NCBI GenBank assembly: GCA_019426215.1
Contig: CM033399.1
Span: 31,815,022 to 31,879,021, forward strand
From: Buddleja alternifolia
Taxonomy: Eukaryota; Streptophyta; Magnoliopsida; Lamiales; Scrophulariaceae
DNA length: 64,000 nucleotides
Direction of reading: 5' to 3'
How positions within the stretch are numbered: position 1 is the stretch's first letter; the number at the start of each line of letters is the position of its first letter. The notes beneath the pieces were generated by a model. It was not told the origin of the DNA. It searched no databases and was given only the letters and a program-made list of their open reading frames with translations. Shown piece by piece: positions 49,634 through 61,294 of this stretch. The translations under genes were made by a program, and so were the position numbers.

Positions 49634-50199
49634 GAATAGACACAGCGGAAACCCAACCATGTTGACTGGAGATCCCAAGATCATGGTTCAATGGGAAAAC
49701 TAAGTTGTGAACATTCAGTGAGGCACTTAAGAGTTAATTAATAAACTCTAAACCCATTGCCTAGGATAAAGAAGTGCAACCTGCAAGTTGTAGCAAAAGG
49801 TTAAGCCGGACTTTTAATGATTCCTATACTGTCTAAATGAAGTGGAGTATGGCAGGATACTCTTAATTAGGAAGTCACCTATGTAAGTGTGAGGTGTAGG
49901 CCGCCTCAACATTGAGTAAAATGTAAACACTTCTGAAACCAAGAGGGGGTGCCACGGCCAAAATGGACCCAACCGTGAGAACTGAAAAACTGCTGAAAGT
50001 TTATTATGTGAATATTGTTGTCTAGATTTACACGAACGGCTGACCAATTCAAGACATCACGTTCATTGGAGAGCCTAGTAAATCCGATGATATTTCACTA
50101 GGAAAGGTTCAAAGCCAAAAGCTACCTCTTTTGATGTGATAAACTTTCAATCGAAATCTCAAGAGCATGCATTGCATTAATTTCATTCGTGTGGGGGAT
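49634..50199 (+). other. 3' untranslated region of Copia-2
   Basis: 566 bp between the polyprotein stop and the 3' LTR, ending in the purine tract GTGGGGGAT. No reading frame of note. Confidence 0.7.
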
Positions 50200-50903
50200 T
50201 GTTGGATAAAATGGTACAAATTGTGGTTGAGTACGAAATTCGAACGCCGTTAGTATCCGGATACTTAAGATTATTGGATAATCTTAATCTACGTTCCGAG
50301 TAGATGAGTTTAGCATTTCGAATTTCTCTAATCGGAACGAATGAGAAATTAAGTGCTAAATTGAAGGGTTTGAATTGTGTATCCCATATTTTGATATAAT
50401 TTTATTTAATATGTCATGCATATATCATGAATGACACAACACATTTTAATGGAAAATATGTCATGAATACATCATGAATGACATATGAGCACTTCAAGGT
50501 GGTGGAGCATCTTGGATGGCTAAGATTTGATCTTAGAAATGGATGGTGTGGATTGATTCTTATGGAAATGGATTTTGCCTATAAATAGCAACCATTCCAA
50601 CCATTTTGAAACACACCAACTCAAAACACAACATATTTCTCTCTAAGTGTTCTTGAGTTTTATAAAACCATCTTCATCTTTTTCTTGAGATTTCAACAGT
50701 AAATTAAGTTCGTAGTTTTCTGAAATTGAAGTGGTTTAATCTTCAGAAAAAGAATATCGTTGTATCTTGGGACACTTGTTGCAAGAACTCGTACCACCAA
50801 GGCGGGGCAATTTAGTGTTAAGGATAGAGAGTTCTCTCTCGCCTCGATATAATCTTTCTTTGTTATTATCAATTTGATACGTTTGTGAAGTTTTGAAACA
50901 ACA
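50200..50903 (+). repeat. 3' LTR of Copia-2
   Basis: 704 bp. Relative to the 5' LTR it has one G fewer (TATCCGGATAC) and one A more (CAGAAAAAGAA). Confidence 0.95.
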
Positions 50904-50911
50904 CTTTTATA
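50904..50911 (-). promoter_or_regulatory. Putative TATA box of the sulfotransferase, displaced by Copia-2
   Basis: Minus strand TATAAAAG abuts the Copia-2 3' LTR. With the element removed it would sit about 46-50 bp upstream of the sulfotransferase ATG, a normal spacing. It is now about 6.3 kb away. Confidence 0.5.
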
Positions 50912-51871
50912 TTGATCACAGACACACACACACATATATATATATACATATATATACATACTTGCGTGTTCTTCAAAAATCACTTGGTGAGCAGCGAGGA
51001 CGTATGATCATACATGTGGTGTTGTACATATTTTAATGTATGTGAGCTAAGCAGAATTTTGCTTCGTAGACTAATAAATTAAAGGGTTACTCAATGGTCC
51101 TCGTGTGAAGACATTGTGTCACTTTAGTCCCTCATGTCAAACAATTGGCACTTCCGTCCCTCATGTCAAACAATTGGCACTTCCATCCCTCATGTCACTA
51201 AGTTGTATCAGATTGGTCCTTTCTTGCAATTTCTGACCATTTTATCCTGGTGAAACATGCGCGTGAAACACACACATCTCAAGCAGGGGCTTTTTCGTCT
51301 TTTAAATAGTAGATGAAATGTCCATTATCATTTATTTTGGCTTATTAAAAAAGGAGCAACATTGCAAGTTATTTGTAGACTGTATTCTTATATATAATAT
51401 TTTAGTAATTTCATGTTAAGTTAATTGCAAGAATTAGTTTTTATTAATTAAAAATAAATGTACCAGATAATTTAACACTTATACTCTTTTTAAAATTATG
51501 GACCTATAGAGAAGTTCAATCACAAATGAGAGAAGCTAATGGCCCACGTGGATATACATATATAAGGGAAAACCCCCAAAAAATTCTATATTCATGAAAA
51601 CTATAAGATTGCGCCATAATCCAATTTATGCGACAAAACTTCAACTTAAAATTGAGTTAATAAGATGATAAAAGAATATATGAAAGCAGAATGATGAAAA
51701 CTTACAAATAGATTCATTATTTAGTATTTAAATTACAAAATTAACAATAATAAATAATTAGGAAGAAAATCAATCCATGTAATTAGCTATTGAAAGGACT
51801 AAAAAGAGTAAATGGTAAATTAAGCATTTTTTTTTCTCATTTGGATCTTCTCGTCACATATGACAAATAAG
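50912..51871. other. Intergenic, with microsatellite and 29-bp repeats
   Basis: (CA)n(TA)n at about 50921-50960. Three 29-bp tandem units (51120-51198) built on CACTTCCGTCCCTCATGTC, within a longer block that looks like a dispersed repeat. No gene. Confidence 0.6.
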
Positions 51872-53110
51872 CCGGATGATATTAAAACTCCATGAAGTAC
51901 TTTAGGAGCTCCAATTTTAATTTGTATATTAAAATATGACAGCAATGCTCATACTTAAAACAATATAAACTTTAAAATTGAATTCCAAAATTATCTTTAT
52001 GCAATCTAACAAGTTACTATTATGTAATAGATATTATCTTCACCTATGATGCACAGATACTCCTAAAAATAACATAATACAGTTTCGGACACTTGGGGGG
52101 ACACAGATAAGCCCCAGACGCGACCCCGATACGTGTCAAACGCGCTAGGTGGAGTGTCCGCAAATCAAATAAAAAAGAAAAGAAAGGGACACGGTGTCAG
52201 ACGCCGTTAGGGACGTGTCCGACACGTTTCAGACACGGCGAGGATTATTTTTATATTTTCAAAACTTGGGGGCCTAAATCACTAACATGAATAACTTAAC
52301 TAAAACCAAAAATTAGATAACACCTCTTTTCTACAAAATAGCTTACGTACAACATCTTTCCCTCTTTCATTCTTACTTCTTTTAGCCCTAGAATCAAAAT
52401 TAAAAATGCAATCCAATCTTTTCTTTACCATTTTAATTTTCTTTTAGTTTGAGATAATAGCTCTAACTTCAAAGTAATAATTTATGCTTTTTCCCATTCA
52501 ATTCTAAGGGGTTGGGCTTGCATTTGTGTAAGTTTTGATTTTTCATTAATCATTACTTTGTTTTGTTTTTGTACATCATTAATTGTATGTATGTATATAT
52601 ATATATATATATATAATATAGCCGTATCTCTGCCGTGTCGTATCCTAAAATTTCTGAAAATTCGTGTCGCAGTGTCCGTATCGTATGGATCATATCCGTA
52701 TCCCCGTATCCGTGCAACCAAGATCTTCACTACTTTATCATATTAAATAATAAATACATAAATTAAAAATTGAATAATTCTGAAACTTATATATGAAAAA
52801 CCTGAAATGTAAGCCCATGATGAGTTTTTTTTAGCATAATCACAGAATAATGTGTATAATACATATCATTTGCACTACTTGTATATGCATATAGGTATGT
52901 CTATTCCAGTATTATGCTTTTGTAAACCAATTGTTTAACGAAATTATTAAGAGAGTGAAAAGATTGAAAACATTATAAGCAGACAAATTTCATCTTCTAA
53001 AAGCCTTTCACATTAGACATTTTACTAAAAAAATGGTGTGCTTGTCAATTGTTTTGAGAGATAAATAAAAATGGAGCTCTTACAGTAATATATAAATCTC
53101 CAATATCAAA
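51872..53110. mobile_element. Inverted-repeat DNA element, family copy 2, with internal GC-rich repeat
   Basis: The left end (GATGATATTAAAACTCCATG..., TTTAGGAGCTCCAAT) matches the reverse complement of the right end (TTTGATATTGGAGATTT..., GTAAGAGCTCCAT). Both are related to the ends of 4175-4991. Inside, 52085-52250 and 52618-52730 are GC-rich segments full of GACAC/GTGTC and CGTATCC motifs, in opposite sense. They are separated by AT-rich DNA and look like the two ends of another, inserted element. No transposase. Confidence 0.5.
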
Positions 53111-55790
53111 TTGAGCTACAAAAATTTTCAAGCATAATATTATTATGTAAAAGAACATTAGATATAAGTAATTTAACTGAATTATGAATATTTCTAATCA
53201 AATTAGTTATGGACCATATATTATTCGTTGATGAATGTTATGTTTTGTATATTTTGCTTACAAAATGGCTATCAAGTTAAAAGTCTTTTCTTTTTTTTTC
53301 AATAATACAGATATAAAATAAAAGCTAAGTAATGTTACTGAACAAACTAAAATAAATAAAAAATATCAATTGATCAAACTAGATTTAGTATATATAATAG
53401 GATAGTGCACACTTTAGTGTTATATTGAATTGTGGATTACCATCATAAATTTTTCTATTAACATAATAAAATGTATATATCACAACTTTTATCTTATAAC
53501 TATCAAGTTTTTTTTATTTATATATGTCTATGATGTATTACTATATGATACAAAATTTCATTTTCATACTGAAAATGAGCAAAAAATGCACTTTAGTTTG
53601 AAACATAGGGGTGCACACTCAATCACAATCATTGTAGAGTTTCACATTTAATCTCATATGATAAAATTCTTAAGCATAGTGAGTTCTTTCCATTAAAAAA
53701 TGGAAAAAAGTCATAAGTCAACTTCTGACAATTGCTTAAACCTCTTGAATTATGTAAAACTAACAAAAATTTCATTATTTAAAAAGAAAAAGAAATACAA
53801 GATTGAGGAAGTTCTGTGTTACATAAATTCAAAGATTGAGTCGGATGGAAAAGGCCAGAGAGGGTGGTGTGACGCAGTTGGGGAGAGAAGAAAAGGGAGG
53901 CAGTGTCAAAGATGGTGGTGGCGACGTAGTTGGGGAGAGAAGAAAGGGGAGGACAAGTAGTGATTGTGCTGGATATAGTGGTTGCAGTGCAAGTGGGGAG
54001 TGATGAAGGCATAGGTGGAGCGTGGTGGGGGATGAACTAGGTCTAGGAAGCAGGCTAGGGTAGGACATGATAGAGCTAGTGAGACAAGGTGAGATTGGGA
54101 TTTTTTTTTTTTTTTTTGTGCAAATTTTACATGATTCAGGAAGGGTTATGCAACTTTAAGAAGTTAACTAACAGCTTTTGTAATAAGAGAACTCAATGTG
54201 TTCCAAAATTTAATCTCATGATACTAGATGTGAAAGTCCTATAAAGATTGAGACTAAAAGTACACAACTGGCTATCTTATAGGAACAAAAATATATCTTA
54301 CCTAAAAATTAAATTAAAAATACACAGTAGACCACGGGCAACGCGCGTGAACAAGCATCATATTTTCTTGATATCTTAACTATTAGACTCGAAGTTCTCA
54401 CCCTATACAAAATTGGGCAGATCATCATCGTATATATAGTTATATACGACTCTAGTACTCGAAGTGTTCACCATTATTGAACTATGTTAGACTTAATACT
54501 CAAGTAGGTACATAGGCACCTTGGTAGTTAGCCTGTAGTCCCAATATTTTATCAGTGAATTCGTGTATGATACAAAAAACATTTTTGAGTTGATTCGTTC
54601 ATTCCAAAATCGACCGAAATCAAGTCTCAAACCACCTCTTTTTCTTTCTTTGACCAATACTAATGTTCATCAAAGTCACTATCTTAGATTTTTTCTAAAA
54701 AGGTCACTATTTTAGAAGCTAATATAATTTGCAAAAGTCCAACTCTTTTGGATTGTTTGTTGCTTTCCAACACTCCTTTTTTCTGTTTCTTTTTTCTTGG
54801 TCTTCCTTTACGTAGCAATATTACCTAGCCCAATGACCACGCCGAGTCTACTACCATTTTCATATTACCATGGGAGATTATGCAATAGTGCACAACCCCT
54901 CGCCTCGCCTGTACAGAAAGCAAAATGAAAGAGCAAAAAATTAAGGGAGATTGATATGCCTAATAAAGTTAAATAACCAAAATATCCTCAACACCCTACA
55001 TCGGGATAAATCCTAGCATGACTTTAACGAGTGTTCTTTAATTTCAAAGAGTTCCCAACCTGGACCTGGATCAAACCCAATGCTAACACTGACATACGAA
55101 GGCCCGAAATGTGTGTGTGTGTGTGTGTGTGTTTGAGAGAGAGAGAGAGAGAGAGTGTACATAAGCCATCTTTATTAATATCTTAGTCGTTTCATAGATT
55201 TTCAAGCATCAATAAATGTCAGGAAATAAGCTTAACTGATATCTAATAGCTTTTGATATATTTTGAAGTGTGGAACGAAATTGTTGAGAAAGAGTCTAAT
55301 AAGTTCTCTAAAGATATGAATTATTGCTGAATTCCTATCAAACACATCATCTTGGAAGTTGTATACTTTAAAAAGATCCATTTTTTTCTTCCATAAGAAG
55401 AGTATTTTAATGAGTAGAAAAATGCCAATGAAAAAATACTTAGTAAAATTTCATATGAAAAATTTAAAAACCGGGTCCCATTCCGTGATGTAGCAATGTC
55501 ACCTAATACATTGATCCAGTCAAGTCTTCTACCTTTCACTATATTTTAAAGAACAAAATTTATATTATTAAAGAGCACATCTCTTTTATGATTCTTCTAA
55601 TGTGGAGCCACCTCTTGTTTAATTAACACTATAAGCTTATCAAAATCCAAGTAAACGAAGACTTGAATCGGTATTCAAATCTCCATCCTCAGATTTTGAG
55701 CTAAACAGGCATCTATAATTTGAAGAAAGCACAACTTTTTTTCTTTTCTATTGAAGTAAGCATAAACTAGCATTCATTTGTTGCAGTACT
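53111..55790. other. Intergenic, no gene seen
   Basis: AT-rich. A purine-rich patch at 53830-54070 contains an imperfect direct repeat (GTAGTTGGGGAGAGAAGAAA and relatives). (GT)n(GA)n lies at 55112-55155. No gene was recognised. Confidence 0.5.
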
Positions 55791-56121
55791 ATATCAATTT
55801 CTGCGACCATCGAAGATCGATTCGCACTTGTGCTTCTTCACATGCGATTTGTCTGAGGTAAATCTATCATTTCTTTTCTATTTCTTCATAGTAATTTTCA
55901 GTTTGCTACCATTATTATACTTAATAATAATGTGTTTGTGTTACAATACATACTTTGTAAACTGTAAACTTCATTAAAATTTTCACATATTGTGATGAAG
56001 AGGGATGGACTGACTAATTTCTTATTTTTGGAAATACTCATGAATGAAGATTACCTCTGCTCTTGTCAATTAAACCAGCAAGAATTGTTTCTTCCTATCG
56101 CGAAAAGTCGAGCTAACCGGA
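55791..56121 (+). promoter_or_regulatory. Probable 5' leader of the NLR gene
   Basis: A possible 5' UTR intron runs from TCTGAG|GTAAAT (about 55857) to AACCAG|CAAG (about 56079). No strong TATA box was fixed. Confidence 0.3.
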
Positions 56122-58887
56122 ATGGCAGAGACTGCGGTATCCTTGTTGTTTAACCAAGTTTCGATCTGGCTTCAAGAAGAGCGAAAATTGCTAGGAGGAC
56201 TCAGAGAGGAAGTTGAGTATATTTGTGGTGAAATGGGGCAGATGAGGGCATTCCTAAGAGTTGCTGATGCCAAAGAAGATAGTGATCCCCATCTCAAAGA
56301 ATGGGTCAGGCAAGTGCGAGAAATTTCTTATGACACCGAAGATGTTCTTGACAGATACATGCTTCGATTTGCCCATCATGATGCATACGGATTCAGTGCC
56401 TTCAAAAAAATTTACGATTTAATAAAAAATTTGAAAGCGAGACATCAAATAGCTTCAGATATTGAAAGAATCAAACTTAGAGTAGCAAATGTTTCCAATA
56501 GTCAGCAGATGTACAAAGACATGGGTCCATACTCAAGCTCTTCCCTCGTCACCAACACATTGTATGATGGTCGAGGCGATGCACTATTACTGGAAGAAGC
56601 GGAAGTTGTGGGCTTTGAAAAGCCAAAGAAACAGCTTCTTGAGTGGCTTCGGTCTACTGATTATGGGCTTCAAGTGATTTCAGTGGTTGGTATGGCAGGG
56701 TTGGGCAAAACAACTTTGGTTAAAAAGGTGTATGATAATATATCAATGAAAATGCATTTCGTTCACCTTGTGTGGATAACTGTTTCAGAGTCGTTCAAGG
56801 TTGAGCATCTTCTGCAGGACATGATTAATCAACTCTTAGATGAGATTAAACAACCACCACCCCAAGGATTGGAAGACATGAATGCTAATGGGATGAGAGA
56901 ATACGTTTATAATTTTCTTCGAAATAGAAATTACGTAATTGTTCTTGATGATATTTGGAGACTAGATGCATGGGAAGCTATTAGATATGCATTTCCAAGA
57001 AGCAATACCAGTGGTCGGGGTTGCATCATCATCACCACGCGCTATAATAACATAGCCAAAGCTGCTTCTGACGAGAGTAATGGTCATGTCTATAGCTTGG
57101 AGCCTTTAGCTGCAAAAGAGGCGAAGAAGTTATTTTACAGAAAGGCGTTTCAAGGAAAGCAATGCCCTTATTATTTAAATGAAATTTCTGAAAACATCTT
57201 AAAGAGATGTGAGGGATTGCCGCTTGCCATCGTTGTAATTGGTGGTCTCCTACATACCAAGAACAATAGAATTGATGAATGGGAACTGTTTAATCGGAGT
57301 CTATGTTCTGAATTAAAAGAAGATAATCTTAAGAGGATATGGACGTTACTCTCTCTCAGTTTTTATGATTTGCCTTACTATTTGAAAGCCTGCTTCCTAT
57401 ACCTTGGTATTTTTCCAGAAGATCAATTGCTCGAGAAAGCCACAGTAATTCGTCTGTGGATAGCAGAAAGATTCGTGGAGGCAAAGCAAGGGAAGACAAT
57501 GGAAGAAACAGCGGAGGGCTACCTTAATGAGCTCTTCAATAGAAGTCTAATCCAAGTAGCTGAGACATCTAACGATGGAAGGCCAAGAAACTTCCATATA
57601 CATGACCTTTTACGAGAATACATTATTTCAAAGTCATTGGAACAGAACATGGTAGTTGTTCACAATCAAGGAAGGCCTGACAAAATTCACAATTCTATTA
57701 GCTGCACACAACAACCATGCAAGTTTGAATATCTTCGTTCTCTACTATTTTTTGGCTCCGTAGATTCGGAGTGCGGACCAATCTTATACAAAGTATTACG
57801 AAGCGGGTGTAAATTGCTAAAGGTGTTGAATTTGAGAAAAGCTCCATTAGAAATCATACCAAATGAAGTTTTCAAATGCTATCATCTTGAATATCTAAGT
57901 CTAAGAGATACAGAAGTCAAACTCATTCCAAAAGCAATAGGTAATCTTCGAAAACTAGAGACGTTAGATCTCAAGAGATCGAGGGTGACTGAATTGCCTA
58001 TCGAAATCCTAAAGCTTCAAAGACTGCAATATCTCTTAGTGTACAGATATAAAGTTGACTATGGCTACATACAATTCGATAATATACAAAGCTTTAAAGC
58101 TCCATATGAGATAGGAAAGTTATTGTCTTTGCAAAAGCTTTGCTATATAGATGCAGGAAGCGGAGTTAACGGAGTAAAAATAGTGAGCGAAATAGGTAAA
58201 CTAACTGAATTGCAGAGATTATGCATCACGAAGCTAAAAAGAGAAGATGGATTGGACCTTTGCTCTTCCCTCGCAAAGCTCACTAAGCTACGCTCGTTAT
58301 GCATTTACTCAATCGACGAGAGTGAAGTCATCGACTTGCAACATTCTCAGTCTCCTCCTTTCACCTTGTCATTTCTTCGAACACTCGTGCTGCAAGGATG
58401 TTTGGAGAGGGTACCTCATTGGATACCTTCTCTTAACGCACTCACAGACTTACGTCTGAGATGGAGCAGATTAAAGGAGGATCCCCTACAATATCTTCAG
58501 GGTTTGCCCAATTTGCAAGTCCTATCAATACATTATGCTTATGAAGGCGAAGAATTGAGTTTCAAAGCTGGAGGCTTTCAAAAGCTGAAGGAATTGTCAG
58601 TTACGAGATTGTTTGGATTGAGATGGATGAGAGTGGAGAAGGGTTCCATGGCCCGACTCAACAAAATGACTGTGACGAATTGTAAGGAGATGACGGAGGT
58701 GCCTGTGGGAATTGAGCATTTGAGCGAGGTTGAATATGTGGATTTTAGAGATATGGCGGAGGAATTTGTGGAGAGATTGTATGAAGATAAGAGAATAGAG
58801 GGCGATCGGTGGAAGCTAAAGCATGTTCATGGCGGAGTTAGGGTTGTCAATTGGGAAGATGATGAGTGGAAAGTGAGGCTGTTGTAG
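56122..58887 (+). CDS. CC-NB-ARC-LRR immune receptor, RPM1-like
   Basis: Single-exon, intact, 921 residues, the usual size for this class. An Rx-type coiled coil spans about 5-130 (MAETAVSLLFNQVSIWLQEE start, resembling the MADA-type helix; TEDVLD at about 73 for the EDVID motif). NB-ARC has P-loop GMAGLGKTTL (190-199), kinase-2 YVIVLDDIW (271-279), RNBS-B GCIIITTR, GLPLAIVVIGG (about 365), RNBS-D CFLYLGIFPEDQ (about 425) and an MHD-type motif HIHDLL (about 491), with Ile for Met. Irregular leucine-rich repeats run from about 550 to 880. These proteins sense pathogen effectors or modified host proteins and trigger cell death through resistosome assembly. The specificity cannot be read from sequence. 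No second NLR is in the window. Confidence 0.95.
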   Translation: MAETAVSLLFNQVSIWLQEERKLLGGLREEVEYICGEMGQMRAFLRVADAKEDSDPHLKEWVRQVREISYDTEDVLDRYMLRFAHHDAYGFSAFKKIYDLIKNLKARHQIASDIERIKLRVANVSNSQQMYKDMGPYSSSSLVTNTLYDGRGDALLLEEAEVVGFEKPKKQLLEWLRSTDYGLQVISVVGMAGLGKTTLVKKVYDNISMKMHFVHLVWITVSESFKVEHLLQDMINQLLDEIKQPPPQGLEDMNANGMREYVYNFLRNRNYVIVLDDIWRLDAWEAIRYAFPRSNTSGRGCIIITTRYNNIAKAASDESNGHVYSLEPLAAKEAKKLFYRKAFQGKQCPYYLNEISENILKRCEGLPLAIVVIGGLLHTKNNRIDEWELFNRSLCSELKEDNLKRIWTLLSLSFYDLPYYLKACFLYLGIFPEDQLLEKATVIRLWIAERFVEAKQGKTMEETAEGYLNELFNRSLIQVAETSNDGRPRNFHIHDLLREYIISKSLEQNMVVVHNQGRPDKIHNSISCTQQPCKFEYLRSLLFFGSVDSECGPILYKVLRSGCKLLKVLNLRKAPLEIIPNEVFKCYHLEYLSLRDTEVKLIPKAIGNLRKLETLDLKRSRVTELPIEILKLQRLQYLLVYRYKVDYGYIQFDNIQSFKAPYEIGKLLSLQKLCYIDAGSGVNGVKIVSEIGKLTELQRLCITKLKREDGLDLCSSLAKLTKLRSLCIYSIDESEVIDLQHSQSPPFTLSFLRTLVLQGCLERVPHWIPSLNALTDLRLRWSRLKEDPLQYLQGLPNLQVLSIHYAYEGEELSFKAGGFQKLKELSVTRLFGLRWMRVEKGSMARLNKMTVTNCKEMTEVPVGIEHLSEVEYVDFRDMAEEFVERLYEDKRIEGDRWKLKHVHGGVRVVNWEDDEWKVRLL

Positions 58888-59047
58888 AGAATTTAAGGTG
58901 ATGTGGACTGTGTTTTTTGTTGCTCGAATGTTTTCTTCTCTTGTGTGATCAAAGCCAATGGTGATAATAAATTTCATTTTTGATGTTATTTACTTTGATT
59001 TAATCGAAATCCATTTCAATTGTTTTCTAAAATGTGTCTGGTATGAG
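58888..59047 (+). other. 3' UTR of the NLR gene
   Basis: Contains AATAAA at about 58964, a likely polyadenylation signal. Confidence 0.5.
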
Positions 59048-59338
59048 CCAATGTTTTAAAATTCGACAGAACCGAAAAATCTATCAGTTCAAGTGTTATT
59101 GCCCCAATTGTGATCGAACTAGTGATATCATAATTATGATATAAATTAATTTTGATTAATTAATCTGATTTTTGAACTTTTTTTAATAATTTAATATAAT
59201 GAATACTAAAAGCCTGCTTACATTTTTACACATGTAAAAACATTGTGTATGCTCTTCACCTGTTACTTCACTCCAAGAACCTTTTACACTCATTTAAACA
59301 GTCGCGCACACATTAATAACTTTCTTAAAGCTTACAAA

Positions 59339-59382
<44 letters not shown>

Positions 59383-59873
59383 TACAACTTCATACGAAAT
59401 TACCAAAAAAAAACAGAAATTACAAATCCATACACAAAATCAAGGGAAAATGAAGTCGAGAAAATACGTATATGATGCAGCGTGAGAGACAGAGACGGAT
59501 GGAGGGAGAAAAATTCAATGTTGCTCATCTCTGCTCAGGCTTGGCCACTGCGTACTCGTTTTCTCAATACTTGATTAGAAGAAAATTAGTATTTTCCAGA
59601 TCTAACAGATTATTTGTGCTTGGTTGTTGCTGCTCGTTTTCTCAATACTAGATTAGAAGAAAAATTAGTGTTTTTCAGATTTAACAGGGTATTTGGACGA
59701 TTTATGCATCTCGGGCGGTTTGGGTGACCCGGTATCGGTTCACACGGGTCACTAGTCCAACCGTGGTTCTACTGATTTTGGGGAACTACAGGGTCGAAGG
59801 TTCTAACTAGCTCATTTAACGGCCCGATCAGACCTGCCGATTCGGGTCAGTTTTTAAAAAACTGGTTTCAGCA
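59048..59873. repeat. Dispersed repeat with inverted ends (interrupted on the right by an LTR)
   Basis: The left end CCAATGTTTTAAAATTCGAC and the right part (reverse complement CCAGTTTTTTAAAAACTGAC...) are loosely inverted. The GC-rich right half (GGTTTGGGTGACCCGG, CACGGGTCAC) resembles widespread plant MITE families with GGTTC/CCGG cores. A direct repeat of about 50 bp (CTCGTTTTCTCAATACT(T/A)GATTAGAAG) lies at about 59556 and 59634. A (TA)n tract lies at 59342-59375. The boundaries are approximate. Confidence 0.4.
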
Positions 59874-61294
59874 TGTTCCCAAAGTAATGGATTCCTTTTG
59901 AGCAAAAAACGCAGCGGGAGAATTGAGGATTCCTAAAGTCGAATCACTTTAGCGTGGTTTGATGATTTTCAAAGGTTTTACAAGAATAAACGAAATTGAG
60001 TACCTTTTTGGATTTCGTTTTCTTGAATTCGCGTAACATCAACTCTCCTAGAATTCCTGTCTCCAAAGATTCACGCGAAACGAGCCTTTCAAAGATCCCC
60101 GAAAACTCTCCTCCTGGTGGTGGTGGTGGACAGCTAGAGAGAGTAGTAGGGTAGAAGTTTCCTTCTTTTTGTGTTATGCAATTAGGGTTGAGAGTCTTGT
60201 TGCAGTTGGAGATTAAATTAAATATTTAATTTATTGATTTACCATTAAATCAATCCGTCGAATTAATTTTATCTCTCTAAAAGATTAACACAAAATGACT
60301 TCCTGTTCGTTTATTATAGCGCGACTCTTTAGGTTAGTCTCAATTGGCAATGAGAGGAATTACCATAGGATGTGAGTGTCACCTAACCAGTCCCGTGACT
60401 CACATCGTAACCCAATTGAGTAAGAAATGAACGAATCATTTACGAACCTCTAGACCATAAATACCTTATGTGTATAAACCCTTCACTGACGTATCCCGAT
60501 CAAGTGAGAGTCATGGTATATGTCAAACTCACTAAACTTGATATTGTTCATTAAATCATAGCATAATGAAATTACCAAACTACCCTCCATGTATCACATG
60601 AGTTAGTTTCATTGCTTTGGCCAAAGACTTATAATTTTATTTGTCTATGATCGCATAGGATACTTTCTCATTTACTATCGAGACAGTGAATCTCATCTTG
60701 GCGATCACTTTACAAGTGCTACTTGACTCATTGAGATCGCACTTCGAGGTCAGCCTTACCAAAGGGTGATTTCGGCCTAACTACTCTAGTAACAGATTCA
60801 ATAGTACAATTACATTGATCATAACCCCTCAGGTCTAAGGCTCACACATACTATTATGATTAGTAATCCAATCATTGACAGTCACTGAGTAAATACTCAA
60901 TTGATCAGATTACTGCGAGCCGTGTTCGAATAAACCAATTCCATTGGTATATCTATGACACGTGTTCTCACTATCCCATAGTGTTCGACTGACACTCTTT
61001 GTCAGAGCAAGTGTCATACAAGTCGAATCTTAATGCCCAATTAAGATTCCTTGACTTGCGAACCCTCTTAAGTGATCAAGAGTCAGACTCTTCCCGTGCC
61101 ACTTCTTTATTCCATAAAGGGCGAAGAGTCGACCTCGATACACATGGACTGCTTGTTCAATACTTATTAATGTCATGAAGCTTTTATATGGACAAAAGAA
61201 TAAATGCCTTTATTAAAGATAAGTTCGTACAACATAATTGGATACCTTATACAATCTATTTGTCCCCATTGACATCTAGGGCATATACGTAACA
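59874..61294 (-). repeat. Apparent solo LTR of a retrotransposon, minus strand
   Basis: Read on the minus strand it starts TGTTACGTATATGCCCTAG at 61294 and ends GGGAACA at 59874, giving TG...CA ends and 1421 bp. The start resembles a common plant Copia LTR type. No primer site, coding region or second LTR adjoins it. The flanks (CAGCA left, ATTTA right) do not match, so it is either a solo LTR formed between two elements or a truncated copy. (GGT)n at 60116-60130. Confidence 0.55.

Larger units (their letters stand above)
44639..50903 (+). mobile_element. Ty1/Copia LTR retrotransposon (Copia-2), very young
   Basis: 6.27 kb with 704-bp LTRs (44639-45342 and 50200-50903), TGTTG...CAACA. By eye the LTRs differ only by two single-base indels and no substitutions. 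The flanks CCTTT (44634-44638) and CTTTT (50904-50908) match at 4 of 5 positions. The polyprotein is complete in motif content but broken by two single-base frameshifts (near 47710 and 49285). A polypurine-like GTGGGGGAT precedes the 3' LTR. No standard Met-tRNA primer site follows the 5' LTR. It inserted immediately upstream of the sulfotransferase, in the opposite orientation. Confidence 0.95.

Noticed and set aside
53700..54068. Frames in a purine-rich patch, both strands
   Set aside because: Composition-driven (GGGGAGAGAAG repeats) and no start or domain evidence.
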